Shown here in pieces: positions 38,446-51,400 of a DNA stretch of 64,000 nt. Numbering within the stretch: the stretch's first letter is position 1; every line of letters begins with the position of its first letter. The stretch is taken from assembly GCF_029227915.1 (NCBI RefSeq), contig NC_079883.1, positions 13,454,001-13,518,000 of the forward strand, written 5' to 3'. Origin of the DNA: Hydractinia symbiolongicarpus. Taxonomy: Eukaryota > Cnidaria > Hydrozoa > Anthoathecata > Hydractiniidae. The notes beneath the pieces are model-generated. The model was not told the DNA's origin, ran no database searches, and saw only the letters and a program-made list of their open reading frames with translations. The position numbers and the translations under genes are program-made.

Positions 38446-41400
38446 ATGGCAGGTGATTGTTCGAAGTAACGACGGGTTGGAAGCCTGTGTTTTTATTTAA
38501 ACCGAAGTTACAATGCAATTTTTGAACTTTTACTACAACCTTTCACAAAAAAATAAAAAGTGTCCTGGGTTAGAACTTATTTCGTAAAGTACAAAATTTC
38601 GGTGACTGTTGTTGCAGGAATAGGTGTAACCCAACCCATAGATAGGCGGTATACTGTGTTGCTATTTTAACTGCTGTTCCATGAAAACTCTTTTTTGAAT
38701 AATTTAAAAGTATGCTGTGTGAGGTGTGCATGTGTGCCACTAAGCGCACCATTTTTTGGTAATACTGCAGCTATTTGCACGTGGAACCAATTCTTAATCT
38801 TGCCAGTGTTTTAAAATCAATAATAAAACCTGGAAATTTAAAGCAGACCTAGAAAACAGTGGAGTTTAGTGTATAATTTAAAAAGATTCTGGAATATTCT
38901 ACAACGCCTAAATGTGAAAGTCAACCACTGAGTAAAGTAAGTTGACCGATCGTCATATCTGATCATGTTGTTCACTTCGTACACGTGAATGAAACAAGTC
39001 GTCAAGAGATTTAGTTGTCTTTCTAATATTAAATCTCTTCTTTTAGACACACCTCAACAGAATGTTCTAAACAGCAACGAATTTACAAGCTTCGCCAGTA
39101 CAGAACAATTAGATGAAAAATCATGGCATAATTCTTCGATAAATCTTAAAAAGGACATTGAAAGCAGTGACACGTCATCGTTATCTTCCAGTTGGGAGTC
39201 AGACGAGAAGTCTCATGTGAAAAGAAGAAAAAAAGAGAAGAAGAAAAGGAAGAAAAAACACAGAAAAAAGCATTCCAGAGAGAAGAAGCAACCAAAGGTG
39301 GAACGTGTTAGCAAGCCTGACACCATCTGGTTAGAAAATACCAACTTAGACACTTCAGATGCATTTCGTAAAGATAAGCGCGCGGATAAAAATAATTCCG
39401 AATTTGATAGCTTGTACAAAATGGATGTAGCCATGTTTCGTGCTCATTTTGAGTGGACATGTTTAGGCTTGAGTAACAAACAGAGTATATCACTTTACCC
39501 TAACAAAAGAAAGAGGAAGAAAAACAAAGTTGAAAAAACACGCTATTTTTTAAGTGGTAACCATGGTGTTCTCGACATCGACGACGGTGACACGACGTTC
39601 GTACATTCGACGGAAAGTCAAGAATTTATTCCGTTGGCCAGGAATCCTGTTAAACGAGATGAAGTTATCGATCAAGGTGTTGAGGTTTCTCGATACGTGA
39701 CGGATAGCTATACGGAAGGTAGTAAAAAGTTCTCAACCGAGCTCTTAAATCATCCACGCGATATTCAACTATGGCTGGAATTTGTTGATTTTCAAGACAA
39801 CCTGATCACAGCCAGTAGTAAAAACGAAGAAGGGGAAGGTTTGAAAAAAACTCCCAAAGCCATTGTTGAAAAGAAATTGAGCATTTTGGACAAAGCCATG
39901 ACCAGAAACCCGACCTCCATTGAATTAATATTGAAATACGCGCATCTAGTGAAAGAGATCTGGTCATCAAGTAGAGTGAATGAACAGTGGAAGGGTTGGT
40001 TGTTTAAATTTCCGAACTGTAGCCTTTTATGGCAGGAGTATTTGCTGTACGTACAATCAGACTTAATGTCAATGACCCTTTCTTCTGTTGTGAAAGCGTA
40101 CAAAAATTGTTTCCGCACTTTGCTCGGTATTTATACTGGTACCTTACGCACACACAAACCAGAAGAGAACGCTGAAGAGGCACTATTGGTTGTCCTACTG
40201 CAGTTCGTCATATTTTTATGGAGGGCTGGTAAGAAGTTTTTTTGTTTTGTTTAATCAGTGGCTAGGAATGCTTTGCTTGTTTTTATTTGCGGACTTTGCG
40301 GAGGGGTATACCGAGTCTTTATTGCAGTAGTCTTGTGTTTTTCTTGAATTAGTTCGTTGCAATTATTTTTTGTTATTTTGATGCTGGCAATTTCAACCAC
40401 AAGAGGCGCGATGAAGAAAGAGGGTCCACCAAATGATTATGATTGTTTCTCAATATTAATTTAAAATTATTTTTGCAAATTAATGTTTTCGTGATTCGTG
40501 TGGAGGTTAAATTTCGAGAACTGACAATGTTTGAAATATTTTAAAGGTTACCTCCAGCGAAAAGACAAGTTAATTTTATATGAAGACTTTGAAAACGTGT
40601 CTAGGAATTTGATTTTTTTGGACTAAGGAGTTTCACTAATTATGCATGACGTCATGACGTTTTTTTAGCCGCTCATATGGCGTTTTGAACATTTTACATA
40701 AATTTCAATATTTAGTTACCATAATTATGCACAATAAAAAATACATGTTTTAGAGCTAGTTCATGACGTCACAATTTCGCATAATTAGCGCAACTTTCAA
40801 GACAAATATCTCGAGAACTGATGAGGATTTTTAAAAAAATGAAGAGATAACTTTCAAAACTCTTTCATATGTGCTTGATTTTGCGCTGGAGGTAAGTGCC
40901 AAAAATTTTGGAAATTTTGGTGAAGTTCGCAGTTTATGTCCGAAATGTTCCAGGAGCATTTGAGAAAGTTTGTGGAAGGCGAAAAAAAATATTGCTTATG
41001 CCAAAATAAAAAAAACTGAATATTTCTCATTTTTTTATTCATACAATTCTTTAAAATCTTCATATTTATGAATTTTAACGGAGATTTATTTTTGTGAGTG
41101 GTGTCTATTATCATTTTTGAGGATACCTAACACACGAAGAATAAACCTCGTTATTGTAAGTTAGTTTGTCTATGATAAATGATTTCTTCCAAGCTCCAAG
41201 AAAAAAGTAATTTCATTGCAAAGTTTGAGTAGTAATAATTCACAAATATTTTTGTTTTCTAGATGAGGTTCTTAGCGATAATAATTTCAAAATAATACTT
41301 CTTGTACTGCAAACAGTGTTACGTGAAGATTTGAAGGTCTTCTTATGCTTGAAAGCAGAAGGTTTCGTTTTTCTTTCAGGTTGTAGCGAGAAAGCAGTGT

Positions 41401-44400
41401 GTATTCTCCAATGTATGATCGAGTTCAATCTCAACACGCCGCATGATTCACACGAAAACTTAAAACAAAAGAAAGAGCGATTTGAAGTGTTTTTCGACTC
41501 AGGCGTACCAAGGTATGATATGGCTAGGTTTCAAGTTTTTTTGAATAGAACAGCATAACAAGGTCGTTCGGGGACCGCAGGTTGCGGAAGACCCGAAGAA
41601 TTCCTCATACAAGCTCTCTTAAAAGTCATCAACAGTCAATTATAAAAACGAGTTTATCTTGTCTTACACGCTAAATTAATACGACATATCTAAAGTTTTT
41701 TATACGAAAGGGAGTTAAAGTTATATTTGGAGGATCTAGCCTAGATTAGGTAGAGATAAGAATATATTAGATTGAGGCGCTCTCTGCATTATGTACAACT
41801 CCAATCCCTTTGTTGCGGTTCGGTTTGTGTACAGTGATGTGACCTAAAAACTGTCTGGAGTGTTTATTTAGTAAAATTTGTAGTTCTTTATCCTTGAGCG
41901 CTCACGCATGACCACTGTGTGCCTAAATTAGCGACCTTTTTCGTTCAAGGGTGGGTGCTTACTCAGACGCTCCTGTCTGAATAAGCAACCCTAAGCACCC
42001 TTATCGAAATGTTGAGGAAGGGCAATCGACATCGATCGATAGGAAATGAGTATTTGTTCATTTAGGATACCTGATATATATAATCATACATGCAAATGGT
42101 AGAAGCAAACGTCGATTTCATTCGTGTTTTTTTATATCATAGATTCAGTGAAGACGGATGGAGCGCTTGCTGTCACTCTCCTCCTGCGAGTACAGTACCT
42201 GCTACGCTGATCACGTGTACAACATTCTCTACGCCCACCTTTGATGAAGTTCTCGAGGAGAAAAAAAAGACTTTACAGGAAAAAATTTGGACCGAACTTG
42301 AAATAATTCGAGAAATGTCTCAGTTCGAACCATTTCGTGGTTGTCATGACGACTGTGAAGATACGGATCGGATTGTGCTTTACGACGATATCTCCTTTGC
42401 TCTGTTCAATCTACCTTCGCCCGATTTAATGTTCCAGTTGCTAATATCCTTCTTGCTTCTGCTTGGAGTCCCTATACCTAAGCATATGCTGTCAAACGAC
42501 GTGCTAAATTGTTTTTCCAAATATTTTTATCTTGAGAACGCCGCAGGTGTTTGTTTGTGCCATTCTACAGTGCGTGCTAGCCATGTTTCTTTAAAGTCGA
42601 TTTTGCTGACTGAAGTTGATGCGTTTAATGTAGGGTGTGTTGGAAAAGCGAGACAAATATTGTCTCAGTCATTAAGCTTGTTTGGAGATAAATATGTCAA
42701 AAAACTATCGCAGATTTGGTTCCATTTTGAGACAATGTTATTCCGTAAAGAAATCGAAACTACTTCAAACCAATCGAACTGCAAAACGTACGGAAAAGAG
42801 ATTAAGAAATTTGTTAAAAGCGTGTTGAAACTCCCGCCTAACGGTAACTGTGTTGCATTGTGGGATATGTACGCAATGTACGAATGGAAGCTTGGTCGTC
42901 ACGACGACGCGAAGAAGATATACTTCACAACGCTGCGGTTATGTTCTACGAAGGTGGGGAAGAGACACTTTCGTATCGCCTCCTCGGTCAGGTAGGTCGA
43001 AAATAATAGCGTTTAGTACAATACGTTATTCGTCGCGTTTGGCTATCTTTTGAGACACCCTTTCCAGCTTATATTTTATGTTAAAGTAACACGGCTTCAT
43101 AATGATACCACTGTACTTAACGAGCTTTTAGAATTTGAATTAACAGTGTAGCGAACATCCTTTATAGCAGAAACCTCTTCACAGCGATCCCTTCTCTCGC
43201 CAATAGATGAAATGATGGTCAAACTCTCATAGAAAAACCTCTATATAGAGAACCTTTCAAAGCGGTCATCTTTATATAGTGGTCCTAATTAACATTACTC
43301 GTTAAAGCGGACACAGTCAACAATGGATTATATAAAATAATTCTTGGGAGAAGCTTGAGTAGTCTTTTTATATATTTCTTTCAACAATGTGTTACAATTT
43401 CGTTTAAGGGTTCTCCGATCTTTGTTATTTTCAGGATTTACGATACTCTAAAACCCAAGAGTAAAGAATATAAACCATTTTGGAAAGAGCCTCTATGTAC
43501 GGGCACCTCCCTGGAGCGAACACTCTGAAAGTCCTGATATGGTGCCCGCTATAGAGATAACCCTTCATTGAGTGCAGGAAAAGTTGCTAATAGCTATACC
43601 TTCTATGATTTTTAGGTCCATGATTGATCTTCACCTCTTGGACTCAAGCAATAACGAGGTCGATATTCGTGTCTCGAGCGGAATAAAGAAGCAGGTTTTA
43701 CAAATACTTTGTGCTTTTGTGACTGGAAATGATCTCGACTTGTCTTCAAACGCAAACACTGTAGACCTATTGAAAGTTTGTAGTCTGTTAAAATCCGAGC
43801 ATGCGCAGCTGTTGAACAAAAGAGATTTACTGAACTCGAGAGAAAGAGACTTTCTGTGTTGTTACATTGTGTTCGAATATTTCTTTAACGGTTTCGAATC
43901 TCTGCACACTGCGTGCAAAGAAATTCTTGAGTTCTCCTCCTGCACGAAACAACACGAAGGACTTGTTGATATATTTCTACACGCTTTAGTTCTAATGCAC
44001 TCGCATTGCAAATGTAACTATGAATGTTTTTCCATATACAAGACCACGCTTGAAAGTTGTTTCGAGCGATATCCAAATAATACGTCATTGAATAGTTTGT
44101 TTATTAATGTGAAGCAACACGGCCTAGACAGTCTGCATGCTCGGAGATTTTATAAAAACCTTATTAAGAACACCGAAGCGGTGGATCCGTGGCTACACGC
44201 TGTGGAGTATGAAGAACAAAGATTAAAGTATGTTAGTCCACTACCGGTAGCTGAATCAGTGAGTTTGTTTTTATTTTGTTTTTTCGTATTTTGTTTTTAT
44301 CGTCGTTGCTTCGGGTTGAACATTTTGTTGGATTAACAAAACGCCTAAAGAATTTAGCGATGATTAGAACTAGAAATGACCAAATTTTTTAAACTTAAGA

Positions 44401-46302
44401 AATTTTGTTAGTTATTCTATATTTTGGTTCGCGAAATACGGGACGAATTTCCCTATAATTTCAAAAATCACAAGTTTCTGTAGAATTTAAATTTTAATAC
44501 CACAACACGCAAAGGTAAAAAAACCCCATTGGCTTAAGGAACCATTCTGTTTCATCTACAGGTATCGTTGGAATTTGTGGACGCACAGAGCGGTGTACAT
44601 AATCGTATTCGCGCCTTGTATCAACGTTTGCTAAGCACAGAGAAGTTTAGGTACTGCGCCGACCTATGGATAAAATATATTGACTTTCAATTGAAGTTCG
44701 GTACTGAAAAGATGGCGAGGGATACGTTCTACACATCCTTGCGAAGTTGTCCTGGTGGAAAGGTATGTAATAATGTTTTACAGTAAGTGTGGCCAGCGAT
44801 CTTGAGAGCCTGGAAAACTCATATAAATTTCATAACTGAGTCAAAAATTTAGTAAATTTTTTAAATGTCAGAGCAAAATTCTGTCGTCTTTTACCTGGAT
44901 TCGGGTAGTATAGCACGTTGAAAATATTGTCTTTGTAGAAAGCCGATTTAACGTAGAGACGTCGACGAAATTCATATTGTAGTTATGGAAATGTGAACGA
45001 AAATAAAAATAAAAATTGCCTGGCCTCACTGACGGTCTACTTTTCGCACGTTTTGTACAAATAAAACGATGTTTTCATAGAACATAAAATTTCCCCACGC
45101 AAAAACTTGGAACAGAACATACATGAAAAAGATAAAAAGGAGCGGAATACCAAAAACATGTCTCTTCCTAAAAAAATTATTGCGTGCCCCATCGTCCTTT
45201 TCAATAAACTCTGTGTGCATGTTATATTCAAAAAACAAAAACAAATATAAGATGGAATAAACAAATAGGTGTGAGTTTGAAGATAAAATAGAAACGAGGC
45301 TCAAATAAAACAAACCTCAACTGATAAGAAAAAGTTATAATTAGGCTAGGCTCAAAATATTTAGTATAGAGTATTAGTATAGAGTATATTCTCTTCCCTC
45401 ACACTATCTCAGCATATTATTCAGATCACGAATTTCACACATTTTTCTCCAATCATGTTTTAGGGTAGTTGTAATATTTTTTGAATTATCTCTCACTCAT
45501 GTGGCTCTAACAAATTTAAGGTTTTCAGCATGTATTTGTTGGTCAATATCAAACCATTACATAATTTAACTTCCTGTCTCGTGTTTTCACTACCAGAAAA
45601 GGCGGGCAGTACCTGGTCGCGTGACCACGTACTTTTAACCAGAGACTCACTGCTCACCCTAAGCGCTCTTAAAAACCTCAGTGCTATTAATTACCGCAAA
45701 TGACGGATTAGGCACCCCGTGTCCAATTTTTTTCTAATAAGCACCCCTCGAGAAAAGGAGGCGCTTATTCAGACAACGATTTTTACTATGACTATAGGTT
45801 TTATTAAAATAAAATTATGTGTAAAAAGGGCGTTTAACTTTTTTTCATTCATCAAATGTCATTTCAAAGTGGGTAAATTTTTTCTAGATTTTCAAAATTC
45901 TGTTTCCTAAAATTTGGCAGAGACTACAGGTCCAACTTTTCGTTTGTATTCCGTTTTCGTTTCGTTTTGTATTTCTATTTTTTATTGATAAAAATTATGA
46001 GAATGAAGTTCAAAAAATTTGCTTTTTTAAAAGAAAATTAATAAGCGGTCCCTGCCAAATATACGCCTCTGTCAAGATGAAGTTTTTTTAATTAAGCGCC
46101 CCGGGCGCTTGATCTGTCATTTACGGTATTTGCTTCCATCGTGTACGGTAATTTGGTTCACCATGAATTGTTTTTTTAGATTTTATATCGACTAGCGATT
46201 GATCATTTGAACATGTTCAAGGAAGCTTACGATTTGATGATGGAGAAAGAACTGCGTGTAAAACTTATAGTGGAGGAGTTGGATATACTGTTGGAAAACT
46301 AA
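38446..46302 (+). CDS. NRDE2: NRDE2, nuclear RNA surveillance / RNAi-defective-2 homologue
   Basis: Seven exons: 38446-38452, 39047-40228, 41380-41512, 42143-42991, 43616-44258, 44562-44762, 46180-46302. The frame is continuous for 1045 residues, close to the roughly 1160 of vertebrate NRDE2. A Ser/Asp stretch and very basic run (about 50-90) precede the MTR4-interacting segment (about 93-155; IWLEN, FRKDK, SLYKMD, CLGL). HAT-like helical repeats follow (RDIQLWLEFVDFQD; ALWDMYAMYEWKLGRHDDA; LWIKYIDFQ), and the conserved C-terminus MEKELRVKL-VEELDILLEN ends the protein. NRDE2 binds the MTR4 helicase in the nucleus and restrains exosome-linked RNA decay; in worms and fission yeast it acts in RNAi-directed silencing. 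Exon 1 encodes only Met-Ala plus one base and its donor (GTGATT) is weak; a start at 38989 without that intron is the alternative. Exon 3 has a second in-frame acceptor at 41263. Confidence 0.9.
40546..40895. mobile_element. Foldback MITE in NRDE2 intron 2
   Basis: Ends GGTTACCTCCAGCG (left) and CGCTGGAGGTAAGTGCC (right) are inverted copies, and similarity continues inward (AAAGACAAG against the complement of CTTGATTTT). It contains two TGACGTCA words (at about 40649 and 40764). About 350 bp, non-coding. Confidence 0.55.
43017..43600. other. NRDE2 intron 4, repeat-like content
   Basis: Contains several phrases typical of eroded MITEs (ACCTCTATATAGAGAACC, AAAGCGGTCA, and CTATAGAGATAACCC near the right side). 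Ends were not resolved. The exon 5 acceptor (TTTTTAG before 43616) follows directly. Confidence 0.35.
45692..46128. mobile_element. MITE with TACCG(C/T)AAATGAC terminal inverted repeats
   Basis: Left end TACCGCAAATGACGGATTAG, right end reading inward TACCGTAAATGACAGATCAA, followed on both sides by GC-rich GCACCCC / GCGCCCC words. 437 bp in NRDE2 intron 6, ending about 50 nt before the last exon. Related phrases (GCTTATTCAGAC, GGGTGCTTA) occur near 41940-42000 in intron 3 and near 33270-33400, so it is a family. Superfamily not assigned. Confidence 0.7.
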
Positions 46303-46482
46303 ACATTCACGAAAATAGAAAGATAAATTGGCTTCCCAGAGTCGTACGGCTTTCAGGGTTGTCACGTGCAGTGCTTTTCCCGTAACCATATATAAAGTGC
46401 AGTGTTTCTCCCGTAACCATAAAGACCTGGAGACTAAGTTTCAAGGAAATCACAATATGTGCGAACACTTACACAAGAAAAT

Positions 46483-46488
46483 AATAAA
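46483..46488 (+). promoter_or_regulatory. Poly(A) signal of NRDE2
   Basis: AATAAA 180 nt after the NRDE2 stop codon; a GT-rich stretch (AAATGTTGTTATTAATTAGTC) follows about 10-25 nt later. The position is suitable for a short 3' UTR. Confidence 0.5.
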
Positions 46489-46759
46489 TGAACGAAATGT
46501 TGTTATTAATTAGTCTTTGGTGTCACAATATGGATTGCATCAATAGGGATGTTGTGACGCCGTCACTGGTCATGTGAAATACGTCAAAATACTGTTTTTG
46601 CCTTTCTTTTTTAACTTTGACCCCAATTTTTTGCTTGTCGAAGCTAAATTGACATAGAGAAATGAGAATTTCTACAAAATTCTTAACATTCTTTTTAGGG
46701 CATTTTTTTGTGAAAAAGTAGGAACGAGGTCGGTCGAGTTACCATTCCCTATCGTGCTT

Positions 46760-46932
46760 ATTGTCCCCAGGACCCCTTTTTGCTTTTTTATATTGAGGAC
46801 GGCGCGAAGAAAAAGCAGAAGAAAGCTCGGGACCCTCAATATGATTGCTAACCTTGCACCATTAATTATTCTTAGAATTTGTAAACAAACAATCTGCGAG
46901 TATGAAGAGAGTTGCAAGCGATAAATAAAATG
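46760..46932 (+). repeat. Dispersed repeat, family 2, copy 2
   Basis: Same order of blocks as 4185-4358 read on the opposite strand: CCAGGACCCC, TTGCTTTTTTATATT, GGACCC, TTATTCTTAGAATTTG, AGTATGAA and GTTGCA. Similarity is high enough to see by eye over about 170 nt. Confidence 0.6.
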
Positions 46933-47104
46933 GTGAACCAAAAGAGGATAGGTTCTTTTATTCTGGAAATATAATGTTACGATAGGTTTTTCTACAGAAT
47001 ATGATACTCAGAAATATTAATGTTACCTAGCTATATACCACATAAAGAATGTCGTCCCTAATATAAAAAAAACAAAAGGGTTCCTGGAGACCAGGTTTTA
47101 TCAA

Positions 47105-47240
47105 AAATACTTTCGCGAGTATAAAAACTCGCGAATTTTTTTGGTAAACTTCTCGCAATCGACGAATTGGTAAATTTTTGCAAAAAAAACTTCGCGATAT
47201 TTGGAATTGGACAGTTTTCGCTGGATAAATTTCACTATTT
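47105..47240. repeat. TTCGCGA-rich foldback repeat
   Basis: Contains the perfect hairpin TTCGCGAGT-ATAAAA-ACTCGCGAA (47112-47135) and further CTTCGCGAT and TTTTGC words. The same vocabulary is seen at 47690-47790 and 56240-56400, which suggests one family of interspersed repeats. Confidence 0.5.
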
Positions 47241-48412
47241 TGAATTGGTCGCTCATCCTCGTCCCTATGGTTTTTTGCCTCTGTCAAAGCTGCTAGTAGT
47301 ACTTACTTGACGGTCAAAATGGCAAAAGCCCCTTGGGGGCGGAGGGTGTTGGTCGCTGAAAAGTCTTGTTTATCCTCTATCGCATCAAAAAAAGTAAATA
47401 TAAAGAAACAGTTTTTCCTTGTGTTTTTTATACAGGTGAAGTGACCTTATCTTGTTGAGGATAAAAAATAGGCAAAAAATACTTTTCAGAGACTTTATTT
47501 TTAAGATTGATACGCTTGAATCGTCGACTTATTTTTCTAATTATATAAGTTTGGAGAGCAGCCTCGTTCCCAGGTTGTTTTGCCTTCGCTTTGTAATAAC
47601 AAGATTGTTTCAAGATATATCTGATTCGAAGGTAAAACCATTTTAAATCAGAATTAATAGATATACTTTCGGGAATCTACGATTTAAAAATTCTGTATTA
47701 AATTTTCGCGAATAATCATTTTTGAAAGTTTTGCGAGACAAAATTTTTGCGAAAAAAGACCAAAAATCACTAAATTTGCGCGCAAAGGTTTCTCCGATTA
47801 AATTACTCACGTTTGCACCAATGAAACAAACTAAAATGGAGTGAATAATGTCAGTAGAATTTCTAAATGACGCTCTAACCTAATTTCTCTCGGTGGGTAA
47901 TGTGCAAGAAATAAAAATTAAAAATAATCAAAAGTTTTTTATTTCTTATCAGATATATTTATATCAGAACACGTGAGTAGAACATAGATATACCTAATTT
48001 GGAAAAACTAAATTCAAGGTTTTAATCTCAAAGAGTTCTGGGGACGAGGATGGGGTTTGCTTATCTCGGTTAGGCTACTGTGTCCCCAGGGTCTCTTGGC
48101 CCCCTGAGCCTGAATATAGTGTGTTGCGTTGGACCACGTTTGTCGTGTATGTCGTATATACTTCTGATAGTTGACCCTCGTGCTGCGTATAAGATGCTCC
48201 TTATTTACAAAAAAAACCAGCGTGTCTGTTTATTAAAATCTTTATTTTTGTCCCACTCCTGTTACCAGGAGGGAAGCTCTTCTTTGCTGTGGGAACAACG
48301 GTCTTCGATGTCGCGTTCGAAAAAGGACTGGTAACAAATTTGGCAATCTGTTTTTCTGAGAAATACAACTTTCCCGCACCTTTGCCCGTACATCGTAACC
48401 AGCCAAATAAAA

Positions 48413-51400
48413 ATGGAAGACTTTGTAGCGGCAGTCAAAGTTTTTTCTCAAGATAAAAATTGGACCGAATTAAAGGTTTATATCAACGAATCTGCTTCCT
48501 TAATAGCAAAGAATGCTTCAAAGATCGACTCTGCATTATCGGCTCTTAATCCTGCCGAGCAAACACTCGGATATCTGGGTCTAATGTAAGTTTTTACCAT
48601 TGGCATTGCTCCTTTTTACCCCCAAAAAGATGAAAATAAAATTTGAATTTTTATGTGGATATTTCATGTGTAATATTATTAGGAAAACCCATCAAGTGTT
48701 TCCAATGGTTAATCTTGCTGTCATAAATGTACATCCTCTACCGGTCTGTTTAACGAACCAGCCACATAGGGCTACCATAAAAAATTGTTATGTTCGTGTT
48801 CTCCAAACGACTCTAAAAATCTTTTTTCAAATCATTTTTGCAGGGTCTTCAGTACGCGAATATAACATATTTCTGATGGTGGCCTAGCTAAACAACTTTC
48901 TCATGGCACGCTTCATATAATTTTTCTGTGAAGGGGGTGAGGGAATGTTTAAGTGGTTCTTCAAAAATTATAGAAGCTTTTGGGGCGAGTTAGGCGGACG
49001 TCACAAATATTTGGTGTTTGAATCATTTGAGCACCAAAAATAGAGTCGGCTGGTCAGTCGGCGAATGATAACTCAAAAATTTAAAAAATTGTATCTAACC
49101 AGCCAGCCATTCACATGCGCAATTAAATTGCCAATATTTAATGATAACTTTGGCACCTCGTTTAAATAGAGTTTCCACGTGCCGTTCTCTGACCCTTTTT
49201 GACCTATTAAAGGGAAGCACAATAATTGCCGGTAATCGCTGTGGGGAGATAACAAGAGTATGATATATTTTTTTGTCATTTTAGTTTTTCCGACTCAGTA
49301 TATCAAAAATTTCGATTAAAAGTTAGGGTCGACCGGTCGGATTACACCAAATATTTGTGACATCCGCCTTAGACATTCAAAAAAACTCAAAATTTAGCCT
49401 GATTCAGCATCAATATTAAAAATGAAAATAAAAACTTTTTGGTTGTAGTAAAGCACCTACTTTTGATCTGAGAACCCTACTGGAACCTTACTAAGTCAGG
49501 AAAAAAGAAGTTTATGTCAACAGTACTTTGTCTATCGAAAAGAATTACATGGGCTAGATATGCCTTCCTAGTAAGTGTTCAATAACCGTTTATAATATAA
49601 CAGCAAGACTTCAAGCCTTGATTTTAAAAGTCCTGCATATAATTTTGACTAAAACATAATGGCAGATCATGAAAGTATAAAGAGGAGGAGATACTCAAAG
49701 CATCCATGTAATCCTATTTAAATTTCTATTGAAAGTGATGTCCTTTGAAACTGGGTATGCACAGATTTGTTGGACTCTTTTTTGAAGATCAATTTAAATT
49801 TGTGAGGGGATGTGAGTTGATTCTATCTGGTCTTTGCTGAGGATGTTGAAGATTTTACACTATGAAGTTCTTGAATAACATGACTGCACATAATTCCATT
49901 AAGTAAATGGCATGTAAAAATTGCTGCCATATTTGCAACCAATTTTATGGAGTATACACTTTACAACAGCAAAAAAATGCATTTATTGTATTTTCATTAC
50001 AGTAAAAAGCGCCCATACTTGTTATAAATCTTTTTTTTTCGTTTTGCTTATTCTAATTATTTAAATATTCTTCAAGACTACAATTGATTGTTTCCATGTT
50101 TAAATGAAGAATTCTGTGTCTGCGGTATTACAAAATTAAATTTTACAGAGGTAAAAATAGTAACAAAGATCCTTTTTCCCAGTACACTACACGGGGGCTG
50201 CTGTGTTTTGACATAGCTGGAATATTAACCTATGAACAAATTGTAAGTGAGGTTGTTAATTAAACTGCTTGTGGGACAAGCAATATTTAAATGTAAATTA
50301 CATTAGGGGTATCTATAAATTACTTAGGGGAAGGAATGAGATTTAAGGCAAGCAAGGGGATACAAATGGGGTGAGGGCTTCATTAGTATAAGTACGCACT
50401 TTGACCTTCTATAATTTCAAGTTTTACATTTTTATGTCTCCTTTAATTATGTAAAAACAAGTCCTTGATAGAAATAGATAAAATTATTTCACTCACTGTA
50501 CTGTAAAGATTTTATAGGATGAGATGTTTTTTGCAAGTGTTTAATAAACAGTTTAGAAAATTGAATATTAAATATCCGATATTAATGATATTTTTAGAGA
50601 TCCCAAGGTACTTTTAAAAGTTGCGTTTACTTAAAAGATTTGTATGAGAAATTCCCATCTTTTCTTCTCCACAATAGGAATGTGCAAATTAATTTTATTA
50701 GTATCTCAATAAAAAAATTATTTTGTAAAAGAAGATATTGTAAAATAATCATTTTTTAAAATAAGAAATATTCTTTGAACCTAAGAAATAAAGTTTATTA
50801 AGCATTTTCTTAAGAATTTTCATTAAGTTTATAAAAAAGCATATGTAGATCGCCATAAGGCTTTAAAAAATAATGCAATTGAACTATTGTCAAAGGTTGT
50901 AGTCTCTTAAGTTTTTAAAGCTAACCGCCATTTACCCCACTTTTAAATACCTTATTCTCCACTGTTGCTTAATTTTCATTTAAAAAGACGATGGAAATCC
51001 AATTTAGTGAGTCTCCCAGCTCCTGTGTGAGATTGCAAATATAAACTAGTTGCAATTTTAACAGTAGACAGTGGTGTATATTTCTTTTTTAATGCAGTAA
51101 ACAAGTTCACTTATAATGACTTTCTGCATTTTGATTATGTAGCAAAAATGGGGTTGTCTGAGGGGTTGTAACAGTAAAAATTAAATATGTAAGAAAGGGG
51201 TGAAGGAGCGTGAGAGAGTAGGGTAAATATTTGCAATTAAATTTGTATTCTAAACAAGGTTATTCCAACAAAATTTAATTGCAAACAGAAAGGCTTAGAG
51301 CAAAAGTTACACCATCTTGATATATGTCAACATTTGTTGTTACTAAAACTTGACATAGCAGCATATTTTAGAGGCACAAAGATGTCAAAAAGCAAAACAT

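Larger units (their letters stand above)
46489..48412. other. Repeat-rich interval between NRDE2 and COPS3
   Basis: Mosaic of repeats. Family 2 copies lie at 46760-46932 (plus) and 47038-47098 (minus). TTCGCGA-rich stretches lie at 47105-47240 and 47690-47790. GTCCCCAGG-type words occur at about 46763, 47565, 48037 and 48082, and the last two face each other as a small foldback. The frames here look like by-products of the repeats. The COPS3 promoter must lie in the last few hundred bases; no TATA box is evident. Confidence 0.5.

Noticed and set aside
45026-45313. 95-residue minus-strand frame with hydrophobic stretches
   Set aside because: Low-complexity Phe/Leu-rich translation of AT-rich intron DNA (NRDE2 intron 6); no start context, splice or family support.
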